From contig NZ_CP012996.1 in the NCBI RefSeq assembly GCF_001412655.1, positions 3,286,001 to 3,350,000 on the forward strand: a DNA stretch of 64,000 nucleotides. The letters run 5' to 3'. The stretch's first letter is position 1. Each line of letters opens with the position of its first letter. The translations under genes were made by a program, and so were the position numbers. The notes under the pieces were generated by a model. It did not search any database, had not been told where the DNA came from, and saw nothing but the letters and a program-made list of their open reading frames with translations. The stretch is from Pedobacter sp. PACM 27299 (lineage in GTDB: Bacteria; Bacteroidota; Bacteroidia; Sphingobacteriales; Sphingobacteriaceae). Positions 14,543 to 23,666 of this stretch are shown here, piece after piece.

Positions 14543-15757
14543 TTAGTGGTATTTCTCTCTTAATAACGCCATATCAGCACCAACCTTAATGTCTAATATC
14601 TTAGCATAGTGCTGAGTCGTTCTGATATTTGTATGCCCAAGCATCTTCGATACACTTTCAATCGGTACGCCATTTAAAAGCGTTACGGTAGTCGCAAAAG
14701 TATGACGGGCAATGTGGGAGGTCAGTTTCTTGTCAATCCCGCAGAGATCTGCTATTTCTTTCAGATACTCGTTTACCTTTTGGTTGCTGGGAACAGGAAG
14801 TAGATTCCCTTTATTTACGCAAACCTTGTTTGTTGCATAACGATCCATAATTTTAACTGCTGTAGGCAGTAGGGGAATTGCAGATCTGGTTTTTGTCTTT
14901 TGCCTGTTGGTGAATATCCAGCGCTCCCCGTCACTTCCTTTTTGGATATGCTCCTGTTTCAATTTAAATACATCTACGTAAGCCAGTCCGGTAAAACAGC
15001 AAAAGACAAAAACATCACGAACCTGCCTTAATCTTTCAGATAGGAACTCTTTTTCGGCGATCTGCTGTAGTTCCTCTTGATTGAGATAATAGCGGTCAAC
15101 ATTCTTGATTTTGCCTTTATAGCCAAGAAAATGGTCCTTTTCTACCCAACCATTTTCCAACCCAATGCGCAGAATCTTTCCTAAATTCTTGACGTTTTTA
15201 ACCACATAGTTATTCTCGCAGTTTTTATCAGACCTTAAATAGTAGTCAAAATCATTCAGGAAAGCTTGATCTACTCTTTTAATGTCCATATCCGTCAGCC
15301 CATATTTTGAAAGCATAAAGGCTGATAGGTGTTTTTCTAAGACCTTATAACGGTTCAATGTGCCCTGTACATAACCTTTACCGACCAGAGCCTGCATCTT
15401 TTCATTATGATCTTTGACGGCCTCTAGTAAAGTATGCGAGCCATCCATTTTGCCCAGATACCTGCATTTAATGGCTTCCGAAGTTATCCCGATGCCAAAA
15501 CTAACCAACTCCTGATGTGCCTGATAAATGGAACTTTGCAGTTGATCCAAATAGGAATTAAGCATCTTCACATCTTCTTTAGTTCCGATCAACCGGCTGG
15601 ATCTCTTACTCCAACGGCTTGGGTTACAATCCCTACTGGTCGCAATTTCTGCACGTTTACCGTCTACCGTGATTCTCATGTAAATAGGTGTGTTGCCACT
15701 GATGTAGTTTTTTTGCTTTTTCAGATAAAAAAGCAGGCTGAAGTTCGTTTTCATCAT
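14543..15757 (-). CDS. Tyrosine recombinase/integrase of the tRNA-Lys element
   Basis: 404 residues: N-terminal arm-binding domain ('YISGNTPIYMRITVDGKRAE'), a SAM-like core-binding domain (about 105-205) and a catalytic domain. Visible catalytic residues: K287 region 'NRQKTKTRS', H348-x-x-R351 ('HIARHTFAT'), H375 ('MLGHTNIRTT') and Tyr384 ('QHYAK'). The first catalytic Arg is replaced by Ala259 in 'FTGLAYVDV'; other Bacteroidota integrases, such as IntDOT, also lack this Arg. Start ATG is 20 bp from a good -7 box (15777-15784). It catalyses integration and excision at the tRNA 3' end. Confidence 0.93.
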   Translation of the reverse strand: MMKTNFSLLFYLKKQKNYISGNTPIYMRITVDGKRAEIATSRDCNPSRWSKRSSRLIGTKEDVKMLNSYLDQLQSSIYQAHQELVSFGIGITSEAIKCRYLGKMDGSHTLLEAVKDHNEKMQALVGKGYVQGTLNRYKVLEKHLSAFMLSKYGLTDMDIKRVDQAFLNDFDYYLRSDKNCENNYVVKNVKNLGKILRIGLENGWVEKDHFLGYKGKIKNVDRYYLNQEELQQIAEKEFLSERLRQVRDVFVFCCFTGLAYVDVFKLKQEHIQKGSDGERWIFTNRQKTKTRSAIPLLPTAVKIMDRYATNKVCVNKGNLLPVPSNQKVNEYLKEIADLCGIDKKLTSHIARHTFATTVTLLNGVPIESVSKMLGHTNIRTTQHYAKILDIKVGADMALLREKYH

Positions 15758-15776
15758 TCAATGATTAAGGGTGAAA

Positions 15777-15807
15777 CAAAAATAGCTTTGCAGTTTAACG
15801 ATTACAA
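15777..15807 (-). promoter_or_regulatory. Integrase promoter
   Basis: On the minus strand: TTG at 15807-15805, 20-bp spacer, TATTTTTG at 15784-15777, an exact TAnnTTTG box. It lies 20 bp before the integrase ATG, giving a very short leader. Confidence 0.6.
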
Positions 15808-15851
15808 GATGTTCAGTTTGTAACTGCCTGTTCAGTAGCTGGATAGGTGCC

Positions 15852-15892
15852 ATTCGGTGAGTAGGTCGAATTTTCCAAATGACTCACCGAAT
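15852..15892. promoter_or_regulatory. Perfect 11-bp inverted repeat, possible recombinase or excisionase site
   Basis: ATTCGGTGAGT (15852-15862) and ACTCACCGAAT (15882-15892) with a 19-bp spacer. It is conserved in repeat copy 1 with one mismatch. Its position between the integrase promoter and the attachment core fits an arm-type or accessory-protein binding site. Confidence 0.45.
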
Positions 15893-15944
15893 CGCTCACT
15901 TTTTTTATGAGAATTGGTGCAAGTTTTGGTACCCCCGTAAAAGT

Positions 15945-15979
15945 AAAAAGGCCGTTAATCATGCGATTAACAGCCTTTT
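15945..15979. terminator. Hairpin terminator downstream of tRNA-Lys
   Basis: AAAAGGCCGTTAATC-atgc-GATTAACAGCCTTTT, stem about 15 bp with one mismatch; followed on the minus strand by TTTTTAC. It lies 24 bp after the tRNA 3' end and is probably its terminator, supplied by the element. Confidence 0.8.
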
Positions 15980-16002
15980 GTACGTTTTGATTTTGAATCT
16001 TG

Positions 16003-16075
16003 TGATCCCGCTGGGATTCGAACCCAGGACCACTACATTAAAAGTGTAATGCTCTACCAGCTGAGCTACGGAATC
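16003..16075 (-). tRNA. tRNA-Lys (anticodon UUU)
   Basis: 73 nt. Acceptor stem GATTCCG/CGGGATC (one G-T pair), D-arm GCTC/GAGC, anticodon stem TTACA/TGTAG with loop CTTTTAA (anticodon TTT), T-arm CTGGG-TTCGAAT-CCCAG, discriminator A; CCA is not encoded. Its 3' 16 bp form the attachment core of the integrated element, whose insertion restores an intact tRNA. Confidence 0.97.
16004..16019. other. attachment site core, tRNA end
   Basis: Sixteen bases inside the 3' end of tRNA-Lys repeated exactly at 8971-8986. Integration at the tRNA 3' end is the usual target choice of tyrosine integrases. Confidence 0.7.
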
Positions 16076-16342
16076 AAAGCTTTTTTTTTAGCTTTACTTT
16101 AAGCGTTTCCGTTTAAAGTGATGCAAATATAGGATTAGGTTATATGAAGTGCAAATTAAAAAATCATAAAATCTATACTGTACTGATTTTAAGCTAGATT
16201 ATTTATTTTGCTTCCTATTTATCGGCACTTTTTGGTACTAAAATCAACTATTAGGAGTCTAAAACTCATAAAAAAGGAGGAATTTGATCATGAAATGAGG
16301 GGCTCATTCCAATATTTCTTCTCAAATTCCTCTCGTTTTTAA

Positions 16343-17176
16343 TTATCTTTTTAGAAAATTAACCAATAACTGATTTAGTTCATCCTTATGAGTGATAAAT
16401 AATCCGTGTGATGCACCTTCCATTACATAATAATCAGCATTAGGAAGTAACATTGCGGTAATTGCACTGGTGGCTTTAATAGGTACAACCTGATCATCAT
16501 CACCATGTACGATCATTACAGGAATAGTAATGGTGCTAAGATCTGTTCTAAAATCAGTTTCAGAGAAGGATCTTACACAATCTACAGTTGCTTTCGGGCT
16601 TGCTACAATAGCCAGCTGATGCATCCAATTCTGTATGTCCTGACTCACAGGTTTATTTAAAATCCCTTCACCGAAGAATTGTTTACCAAAACCTGTTAAG
16701 AATGCAGGACGATCCTGATGGATATTGGCAATAATTTCATCAAAAACATCTTTAGGGACACCTTCTTCATGGTCGTCTGTTTTCAGCATTAAAGGAACTA
16801 CTGTACTGATCAATACTGCCTTTTCGATTTTAGAACTGCCGTATTTGCCTAAATAACGTACCACTTCTCCGCCACCCATCGAGAATCCAACCAGGGTCAC
16901 TTCAGATAAATCAAGGGCAAGAATCAATTCATTCAGGTCGGAAGCAAGGGTATCGTAGTCGTAACCACTCCAAGGCTTATCCGACTGACCAAAGCCGCGT
17001 CTGTCGTACGCGATACAGCGATATCCACTGTATACAATAGAGGAGACCTGGTATTCCCACATTTCGTGTGATACTGGCCAGCCATGAATTAAGATTACTG
17101 GTTTTCCTGAACCAAGATCTTCATAAAATATATTGACAGATTTACTGTTCTCGGGGTTTCTTTTGATATATGGCAT
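16343..17176 (-). CDS. Alpha/beta hydrolase, chloroperoxidase/arylesterase-like
   Basis: 277 residues, usual length of the cofactor-free haloperoxidase group. 'VILIHGWPVSHEMWEYQ' is the oxyanion loop, 'GFSMGGGEVVRYL' holds the nucleophile Ser, 'IVHGDDDQVVPI' the acid and 'EGASHGLFITH' the catalytic His. In vivo such enzymes act as esterases or perhydrolases. No signal peptide. Monocistronic; it sits just outside the element on the tRNA side and is divergent from the phosphatase gene. Confidence 0.92.
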   Translation of the reverse strand: MPYIKRNPENSKSVNIFYEDLGSGKPVILIHGWPVSHEMWEYQVSSIVYSGYRCIAYDRRGFGQSDKPWSGYDYDTLASDLNELILALDLSEVTLVGFSMGGGEVVRYLGKYGSSKIEKAVLISTVVPLMLKTDDHEEGVPKDVFDEIIANIHQDRPAFLTGFGKQFFGEGILNKPVSQDIQNWMHQLAIVASPKATVDCVRSFSETDFRTDLSTITIPVMIVHGDDDQVVPIKATSAITAMLLPNADYYVMEGASHGLFITHKDELNQLLVNFLKR

Positions 17177-17300
17177 ATTATAATTTTTAAAGGTTCAACG
17201 TTTAATAACACCATATATCGTGATTATGTTTAATAAAACCATTATTTGAAGGGAATAAACAATTATAATATTGCCATATTTGGCAAAAAAGAATAATTAA

Positions 17301-17795
17301 ATGAATAAAGCAATATTTCTAGATCGTGATGGAGTTTTGAATCACGAAATCTATGATTACATCTGTAAAGTAGAAGATTTCGAAGTCTTAGAATACCAGA
17401 TTCCACCATTAAAGAAGCTATATGACGAGGGTTATATGTTGATTATCATTACCAATCAAGGTGGAATTGCCTTAAAACGTTATACAGAAGAAACGCTGGC
17501 GGAGATGCACCGTATTTTGGGCGAAAAGTTTGAGGCACAGGGTGCGAAAATCACGCATGCCTACTATTGTCCACATCACCCCACAGTTTCTGAGCCTTGT
17601 AATTGCAGAAAACCTTTGTCGGGAATGGTATTAGAAGCGATTGCAACTTATGATATTGATCCAGCCTTATCTGTGATGATTGGAGATAAACCAAGAGACG
17701 TAGAAGCGGCCAATGGAGCAGGAGTGAAGGGTATCCTGATCGAGCCTGACGAACAAATCAGTTATGAAGCCATAAAAAAAGTCCTGTCGAATTAA
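17301..17795 (+). CDS. gmhB: HAD-IIIA phosphatase, D-glycero-D-manno-heptose-1,7-bisphosphate 7-phosphatase-like
   Basis: 164 residues. The nucleophile motif 'FLDRDGVLN' at 5-13 (DxDG), 'IITNQGGI' as motif II and 'MIGDKPRDVEAA' as motif IV. The zinc-binding loop 'CPHHPTVSEPCNCRKP' is the GmhB hallmark and separates it from histidinol phosphatase forms less clearly. Role: removal of the 7-phosphate of heptose bisphosphate for lipopolysaccharide or S-layer heptose synthesis. No other heptose gene is adjacent, so the exact substrate is inferred from family. Confidence 0.85.
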   Translation: MNKAIFLDRDGVLNHEIYDYICKVEDFEVLEYQIPPLKKLYDEGYMLIIITNQGGIALKRYTEETLAEMHRILGEKFEAQGAKITHAYYCPHHPTVSEPCNCRKPLSGMVLEAIATYDIDPALSVMIGDKPRDVEAANGAGVKGILIEPDEQISYEAIKKVLSN

Positions 17796-17814
17796 TTCAA
17801 CAGGACTTTTTTTT
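17777..17814. terminator. Hairpin terminator overlapping gmhB 3' end
   Basis: AAAAGTCCTGT ... ACAGGACTTTT followed by more T. The stem starts inside the last gmhB codons. It lies between convergent genes and serves gmhB on plus and the transaldolase on minus. Confidence 0.88.
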
Positions 17815-17832
17815 ATGATATGCTATTTAAAC

Positions 17833-18498
17833 CTATTTAGCTGCTGCTGCTGCTTTAGCATGATCAGCTAAGAACTGAGCAAGACCGCTATCGGTTAATG
17901 GGTGTTTCATTAATGCAAGGATCGCAGAAAGTGGGCCAGTCATTACGTCAGCACCTAATTTAGCGCAGTTAACGATGTGCATTGGTCCTCTTACTGAAGC
18001 TGCAAGAATTTCAGTTTCGTATTGGTAGTTATCAAAAATCAATCTGATGTCTTCGATCAATTGAAAACCATCTGTAGAGATGTCATCTAAACGACCTAAG
18101 AATGGAGATACATAAGATGCACCTGCTTTTGCAGCGATTAAAGCTTGTCCGGCAGAGAAAATCAACGTACAGTTTGTTCTGATTCCTTTAGAGGAAAGGT
18201 ATTTAATGGCTTTAACACCATCTTTAATCATAGGAACTTTAACGACGATTTTTGGATCTAGTTTAGCCAATGCTTCACCTTCTTTGATCATGCTCTCATA
18301 ATCAGTCGAGATCACTTCTGCACTTACATTCGCATCAACGATGTCACAGATTGCTTTGTAGTGGTTAATTACATTTTGTTCGCCAGTGATACCTTCTTTA
18401 GCCATTAAGCTAGGATTGGTAGTTACGCCGTCTAGAACGCCAAGGTCTTGAGCTGCTCTGATTTCATCAAGATTAGCTGTGTCTATGAAAAATTTCAT
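17833..18498 (-). CDS. Transaldolase-like fructose-6-phosphate aldolase (small type)
   Basis: 221 residues, matching the short transaldolase/FSA family. '[11 protein letters not shown]' and '[13 protein letters not shown]' are the N-terminal barrel strands, the Schiff-base Lys is K87 in 'PKIVVKVPM', and '[19 protein letters not shown]' and 'SPFLGRLDD' complete the phosphate site. It transfers dihydroxyacetone units in the pentose phosphate pathway or cleaves fructose-6-phosphate; the subgroup cannot be decided by eye. C-terminal Ala-rich tail. Single gene. Confidence 0.93.
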   Translation of the reverse strand: MKFFIDTANLDEIRAAQDLGVLDGVTTNPSLMAKEGITGEQNVINHYKAICDIVDANVSAEVISTDYESMIKEGEALAKLDPKIVVKVPMIKDGVKAIKYLSSKGIRTNCTLIFSAGQALIAAKAGASYVSPFLGRLDDISTDGFQLIEDIRLIFDNYQYETEILAASVRGPMHIVNCAKLGADVMTGPLSAILALMKHPLTDSGLAQFLADHAKAAAAAK

Positions 18499-18600
18499 AA
18501 GATATATAGTTTAAGAAAATATATGGTTTTATTTAACTCGAGTTGGTTGTTAGAAAGAAGAGGATGCAGTTGAAGCATATCAATCTAAAAAAATAAAAAT

Positions 18601-18697
18601 GGGCAAGCACTTTACATCGCATCGCTACAACTTTCTACCCTTGCTTCGTTCCCGCCCTGGGGGAGTTCAAAAGGAGCTGATCGTGTAATACTTGCCC
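18601..18697 (-). ncRNA. ffs: Signal recognition particle RNA (4.5S, bacterial small type)
   Basis: On the minus strand the 97-nt segment begins GGGCAAGUAUUACAC and ends AAGUGCUUGCCC; the two ends pair. The apical domain contains CCAGGGCGGGAACGAAGCAAGGGUA, which carries the GGAA-type tetraloop and the asymmetric AGCA loop that binds the Ffh M domain. The length and loop match Bacteroidota SRP RNAs. A near-consensus promoter lies directly upstream. Confidence 0.88.
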
Positions 18698-18701
18698 GTC
18701 A

Positions 18702-18732
18702 CAAAAGTAGGAAAAGATCTGAATCTACCAAA
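18702..18732 (-). promoter_or_regulatory. SRP RNA promoter
   Basis: Minus strand: TTTG (18732-18729), 19-bp spacer, TACTTTTG (18709-18702), exact match to the phylum -33/-7 pattern. The -7 box ends 4 bp before the predicted RNA 5' end at 18697, which fixes the transcription start. Confidence 0.7.
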
Positions 18733-19073
18733 GTATAAAATGCTTTTATTTTACTTTTTAAGCGGGTTTTCTGTTAATTGGTTGAAATTAAAGGATTTGA
18801 AGATGAAAATAATTTTAAACTTTTTTTTGGGGTTCAGAGGGGCTTGCAGCGGATAAGAGGTTGTTTTGATGCTAACTCCCTTATATATGGGATTCTTCAT
18901 TGCCAATATTGCATTTTACATCGATTGCAGGTATCAATATTATAATATATAGACTTTATATTTTAAATGTTCTGCATTTTTCCTAAAAAAGATGCCGATA
19001 TTATAATTACTTGATTTTTTTTCGTAACTTAGTGTTCGAATCACACTATACCAACCAACAATAAATTAAACTT
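18733..19073. other. Intergenic region upstream of gltB
   Basis: 341 bp, AT-rich. No ORF, hairpin or exact promoter box recognised. TAACTTAG about 45 bp before the gltB ATG is one base off the -7 consensus. A nitrogen-responsive site could be here but none is identifiable. Confidence 0.35.
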
Positions 19074-22000
19074 ATGGAACAAACACAAGATCAGCAAGGG
19101 TTATACGACCAGCGTTTTGAACATGACGCATGTGGCATTGGTTTCGTTGCTCATATCAAGGGGAGAAAATCGCAACAAATCATTTCCGACGCAATAACCA
19201 TTCTTGAAAATCTTGATCACCGCGGAGCTTGCGGCGCTGAAATTAACACCGGAGATGGTGCAGGTATCATGATACAGATACCGCATGAATTTCTTTATGA
19301 CGAATGTCTTAAAATAGGATTCAGTCTGAATGAATCCGGAGACTATGGGGTAGGGATGTTGTTTTTACCGAAAGACGTTAAGGCGAGAGAAGAGTGCAGA
19401 GAAATCATTTATCGTGCAGGAGAGAAGTTAGGACTGGAAGTCCTGGGTTTTAGAAAAGTGCAAACCAATACAGAAGGCATTGGAGACATGGCCTTATCTG
19501 TAGAACCAGAAATGGAGCAGGTATTTATAGCCCGCCCGTATGCAATCGCTGCTGGTGCAGACTTTGAACGTAAGCTTTACGTTTTCAAGAACTACCTGTC
19601 AAAGACAATTAACAATACAGTGAAGGGGATTAATGGCGAGTTTTATATTGCCTCTTTTTCTTCAAGAACTATAGTATATAAAGGACAGCTGACCTCATTG
19701 CAGGTGAGATCCTATTTTACTGAGCTCAGCGATAAGCGCGTTGTTTCCGCTTTCGGCCTAATTCATAGTCGCTTTGCAACAAATACTTTCCCTTCCTGGA
19801 AATTGGCGCAGCCTTTTAGGTACATCGCCCATAATGGAGAGATTAATACCCTTCAGGGTAACCTGAACTGGTTTAGAGCAAGCGTGAAGTCACTGGCTTC
19901 TTCGCACTTTACACCTGAAGAATTGAATATTTTACTTCCTGTAATTGATGAATCCAATTCCGATTCAGGTTGTTTAGATAATATAGTAGAGCTTTTAGTG
20001 CATGCAGGTCGTTCTCTTCCACATGTTTTGATGATGTTAATTCCTGAAGCATGGGACGGTAATGAGGATATGGACGAGCTTAAACAAGCATTCTATAAAT
20101 TTCATGCGACTTTAATGGAGCCTTGGGATGGACCAGCAGCTGTTTCCTTTACAGATGGTAACCTGATTGGAGCAACATTGGATAGAAATGGATTGCGTCC
20201 TCAAAGATATGCCATTACGGAAGATGACCATGTGATTATGGCGTCCGAAGCTGGTGCATTGGCTTTAGATCAAAGCAAAATTATTGAAAAGGGTAGGTTG
20301 ACCCCTGGAAAGATGTTTGTCGTAGATATGGAGCAGGGAAGAATCATTTCTGATACAGAAATTAAACAACAGGTATGCAGCCGCAGGCCATATGCCGATT
20401 GGTTAAATCAATACCAAATCAGACTAGAAGAGCTTTCTGACCCAAGAGTAGTCTTTAGCGGTCTTTCAGAAGAATCTATTTTTAAATATCAGCAGGTATT
20501 TGGATATAGCCGTGAAGACATCGATTTAATCCTGAAACCAATGGCTAAGGATGGGAAAGAGCCAATCGGATCTATGGGTACAGATATTCCTTTGGCGATT
20601 TTATCTCAGAAACCACAACACCTTTCTTCTTATTTCAAACAGTTGTTTGCCCAGGTAACCAATCCACCAATCGACCCAATCAGGGAAAAAGTGGTGATGA
20701 GTCTTGCAGGATTCATGGGGAATAACGGAAATATTCTGGAAGAAAATGCGTTGCAATGTCACTGTGTAGGCATCAAACATCCGATATTAACAAATTTAGA
20801 GTTAGAGAAACTTAGAAGTATTGATACCGGAGTATTCCAATCTAAAACTTTACAAACGTATTTCAGAGCTACAGGAAAACCTGGCGCAATGGCTAAAGCA
20901 CTGGACAGATTGTGTCGTTATGCAGTAGATGCTGTAGAAGACGGATTCCAGGTGATTATTTTATCAGATCGTGCTTTAGACTCTGAACATGCTGCCATTC
21001 CTTCTTTATTGGCTGTTTCTACAGTTCACCATCATTTGATCCGCAAAGGTTACAGAGGTGACGTAGGATTAGTAGTAGAAGCCGGTGATGTTTGGGAAGT
21101 TCACCATTTTGCCTGTTTAATCGGCTTCGGTGCAACTGCAGTAAATCCTTACTTAGCAGAAGAAACGATTACTGGTTTTGAAACAGAATTGGAAGTTAAA
21201 CCAGCGAAACTAATACAGAACTATATATATGCTGTAAATAATGGATTGTTGAAGATCTTCTCTAAAATGGGGATTTCTACACTACAATCTTATCATGGTG
21301 CGCAGATCTTTGAAATTCTTGGTTTGAACAAACAGGTGGTCGACAATTACTTTACCGGTGCGGTTTCCAGAATCGGTGGTTTAGGATTGGACGAGATTGC
21401 CAGAGAAACGCTGATCAAACACAACAGGATTTTTGGTTCGGCTACACGCCCGGATATGATCTTGCCAACAGGTGGTAATTACAAATGGAAACGTAAAGGT
21501 GAGCAGCATTTGTTCAATCCTCAAACGATTCATTTGTTACAAAATGCAACCAGAAAGAATGATTATAACGTATACAAACAATATTCTAAGCTTGTAAATG
21601 AGCAAACGCATCAAGCATTTACCATCCGCGGACTGTTTGAATTTAACTATAAACGTCCTGCAGTAGCGCTATCAGAAGTAGAACCAGTTGAGCAGATTCT
21701 GAAGCGTTTTGCAACGGGGGCAATGTCCTTCGGTTCGATCTCCCATGAAGCACACTCTACTTTGGCGATTGCCATGAACCGCATCGGTGGAAAGAGTAAT
21801 ACCGGAGAAGGTGGTGAAGATGAATTGCGCTATGAGACTTTACCTAACGGTGATTCTATGCGTTCTGCGATCAAGCAAATTGCTTCTGCACGTTTCGGTG
21901 TAACTAGTTATTACCTGAGCAATGCAGATGAGTTACAAATAAAAATGGCACAAGGTGCAAAACCTGGTGAAGGTGGACAATTACCTGGGGATAAAGTAGA

Positions 22001-23579
22001 TGAGTGGATTGCAAAAGTTCGTCATGCTACGCCAGGTGTAGGTTTAATTTCACCGCCACCTCACCATGATATTTATTCTATTGAAGATTTAGCACAGCTG
22101 ATCTTTGACTTGAAAAATGCCAACCGTGAAGCTAGAATCAATGTAAAACTGGTTTCTAAAGCTGGTGTAGGTACAATTGCAGCAGGTGTAGCGAAAGCTC
22201 ATGCTGATGTGATCCTGGTTTCTGGATTTGACGGTGGTACCGGTGCATCTCCTTTAACATCTATCCAGCACGCTGGTTTACCTTGGGAACTTGGTTTAGC
22301 AGAAGCACACCAGACCCTGGTTAAAAACCGCCTGCGCAGCAGAGTAGTATTACAAACAGATGGTCAATTGAAAACAGGTAAAGACATCGCCATCGCAGCC
22401 CTTTTAGGTGCTGAAGAATGGGGTGTGGCTACCGCTGCTTTAGTGACTTCTGGTTGTATCATGATGAGAAAATGTCATCTAAATACTTGTCCGGTGGGTG
22501 TGGCAACACAGGATCCTAACTTGAGAAAGTTGTTTACCGGTGAAGCAGATCACGTAGTGAACCTGTTCCATTTCTTAGCGGAAGAGTTGAGAGAAACGAT
22601 GGCTGAACTTGGTTTCAGAACTGTAGAAGAAATGGTAGGTCAGGCAGATGCCTTAAGCTTACGTGCAATTGATCCTAGCGACTGGAAATTAAAAGACCTG
22701 GATCTTTCTGCCATTTTATATAAAGCACCAGACAATGGCTTGAGCTTGTATCAGACAGAAACTCAGGACCATGGATTGGCAGATATTTTAGACCATCAAT
22801 TGATCAAAGCTGCAGCTCCTGCATTGTTGAATAAAGAGCCGATTTACAGAGAGTTTGAGGTGAAGAACACCAACCGTGCTTTAGGTACAATGCTTTCAAA
22901 TGAGGTTTCTAAAATCTATAAATCACAAGGATTACCAGCAGATACGATCAACTTCAAATTCAAAGGTTCTGCCGGACAAAGTTTCGGTGCTTTCGCAGCC
23001 AAAGGGATCTCCCTGCAACTGGAAGGTGAAGCAAATGACTATGTAGGTAAAGGCCTTTCCGGAGCTAGATTATCCATCTATCCCTTCAGTACCATCAGCT
23101 ATGTGCCAGAACAAAATATCATCATTGGTAACGTTGCCTTATATGGTGCAACTTCTGGTGAGTTATATGTAAGAGGTCAGGCTGGTGAAAGGTTTGCCGT
23201 AAGAAACTCTGGTGCTACAGCTGTAGTAGAAGGTTTAGGTGATCATGGTTGTGAATACATGACTGGCGGTGAGGTATTAGTGATCGGTGATACTGGCAGC
23301 AACTTCGCTGCAGGTATGAGCGGTGGTGTAGCCTGGATCTACGATGTGAAACAAGAATTTACCAATAAATGTAATAAGGAAATGGTAGACCTTGATCCAC
23401 TGGACGAACAGGATGAGTTACGCATCAATGTGTTGCTAAAGAAACACATTCAACTTACAGATAGCAGTTTAGCTAAGTTTATCTTAAGTGATTGGGCGAC
23501 TCAATCTGCACACTTTATCAAGGTATTCCCTAAAGAATACAAAGCAGTAATGATGAAAAGAGCGGCTGTAAATGTTTAA
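19074..23579 (+). CDS. gltB: Glutamate synthase (GOGAT) large subunit
   Basis: 1501 residues, full length. After a 19-residue propeptide, Cys20 ('HDACGIGFVAH') becomes the N-terminal nucleophile of the class II amidotransferase domain (20-430). A central domain and the FMN-binding synthase barrel (about 850-1220) follow. The [3Fe-4S] cysteines are in 'CIMMRKCHLNTCPVGVATQD', and the C-terminal GXGXG beta-helix domain has 'YVGKGLSGARL'. Makes two glutamates from glutamine and 2-oxoglutarate with electrons from GltD. Operon with gltD, 87 bp downstream. Confidence 0.98.
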   Translation: MEQTQDQQGLYDQRFEHDACGIGFVAHIKGRKSQQIISDAITILENLDHRGACGAEINTGDGAGIMIQIPHEFLYDECLKIGFSLNESGDYGVGMLFLPKDVKAREECREIIYRAGEKLGLEVLGFRKVQTNTEGIGDMALSVEPEMEQVFIARPYAIAAGADFERKLYVFKNYLSKTINNTVKGINGEFYIASFSSRTIVYKGQLTSLQVRSYFTELSDKRVVSAFGLIHSRFATNTFPSWKLAQPFRYIAHNGEINTLQGNLNWFRASVKSLASSHFTPEELNILLPVIDESNSDSGCLDNIVELLVHAGRSLPHVLMMLIPEAWDGNEDMDELKQAFYKFHATLMEPWDGPAAVSFTDGNLIGATLDRNGLRPQRYAITEDDHVIMASEAGALALDQSKIIEKGRLTPGKMFVVDMEQGRIISDTEIKQQVCSRRPYADWLNQYQIRLEELSDPRVVFSGLSEESIFKYQQVFGYSREDIDLILKPMAKDGKEPIGSMGTDIPLAILSQKPQHLSSYFKQLFAQVTNPPIDPIREKVVMSLAGFMGNNGNILEENALQCHCVGIKHPILTNLELEKLRSIDTGVFQSKTLQTYFRATGKPGAMAKALDRLCRYAVDAVEDGFQVIILSDRALDSEHAAIPSLLAVSTVHHHLIRKGYRGDVGLVVEAGDVWEVHHFACLIGFGATAVNPYLAEETITGFETELEVKPAKLIQNYIYAVNNGLLKIFSKMGISTLQSYHGAQIFEILGLNKQVVDNYFTGAVSRIGGLGLDEIARETLIKHNRIFGSATRPDMILPTGGNYKWKRKGEQHLFNPQTIHLLQNATRKNDYNVYKQYSKLVNEQTHQAFTIRGLFEFNYKRPAVALSEVEPVEQILKRFATGAMSFGSISHEAHSTLAIAMNRIGGKSNTGEGGEDELRYETLPNGDSMRSAIKQIASARFGVTSYYLSNADELQIKMAQGAKPGEGGQLPGDKVDEWIAKVRHATPGVGLISPPPHHDIYSIEDLAQLIFDLKNANREARINVKLVSKAGVGTIAAGVAKAHADVILVSGFDGGTGASPLTSIQHAGLPWELGLAEAHQTLVKNRLRSRVVLQTDGQLKTGKDIAIAALLGAEEWGVATAALVTSGCIMMRKCHLNTCPVGVATQDPNLRKLFTGEADHVVNLFHFLAEELRETMAELGFRTVEEMVGQADALSLRAIDPSDWKLKDLDLSAILYKAPDNGLSLYQTETQDHGLADILDHQLIKAAAPALLNKEPIYREFEVKNTNRALGTMLSNEVSKIYKSQGLPADTINFKFKGSAGQSFGAFAAKGISLQLEGEANDYVGKGLSGARLSIYPFSTISYVPEQNIIIGNVALYGATSGELYVRGQAGERFAVRNSGATAVVEGLGDHGCEYMTGGEVLVIGDTGSNFAAGMSGGVAWIYDVKQEFTNKCNKEMVDLDPLDEQDELRINVLLKKHIQLTDSSLAKFILSDWATQSAHFIKVFPKEYKAVMMKRAAVNV

Positions 23580-23666
23580 TCATTTTCAGCACCGCAGAAG
23601 CAAAAGCCACCACAGTAAATTGAAACACAAAATGACGAGAACCACTAAACTAAATATAGCTTAACT

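Larger units (their letters stand above)
8971..16019. mobile_element. Integrated element at the 3' end of tRNA-Lys(UUU), about 7 kb
   Basis: Bounded by a 16-bp direct repeat of the tRNA-Lys 3' end (8971-8986 and 16004-16019). The tyrosine integrase lies next to the tRNA and points inward. Interior genes are accessory: FRG and DUF262 proteins, unknown proteins, a transposase fragment and an XRE regulator. There is no relaxase or conjugation gene, so transfer would need help from another element. The boundaries rest on the repeat and integrase position; an empty-site comparison would settle them. Confidence 0.75.
15771..16019. repeat. Element-end direct repeat, copy 2 (tRNA-proximal)
   Basis: Counterpart of 8739-8986. 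It runs from just upstream of the integrase start to 16 bp inside tRNA-Lys and carries the integrase promoter, an 11-bp perfect inverted repeat (15852-15892) and a terminator hairpin (15945-15979). Confidence 0.9.

Noticed and set aside
15434..15823. 129-codon plus-strand ORF
   Set aside because: Antisense shadow of the integrase N-terminal half extending into the end repeat.
9181..16003. CRISPR array or retron
   Set aside because: No spaced short repeats, no cas or reverse-transcriptase gene found despite the defence-like context.
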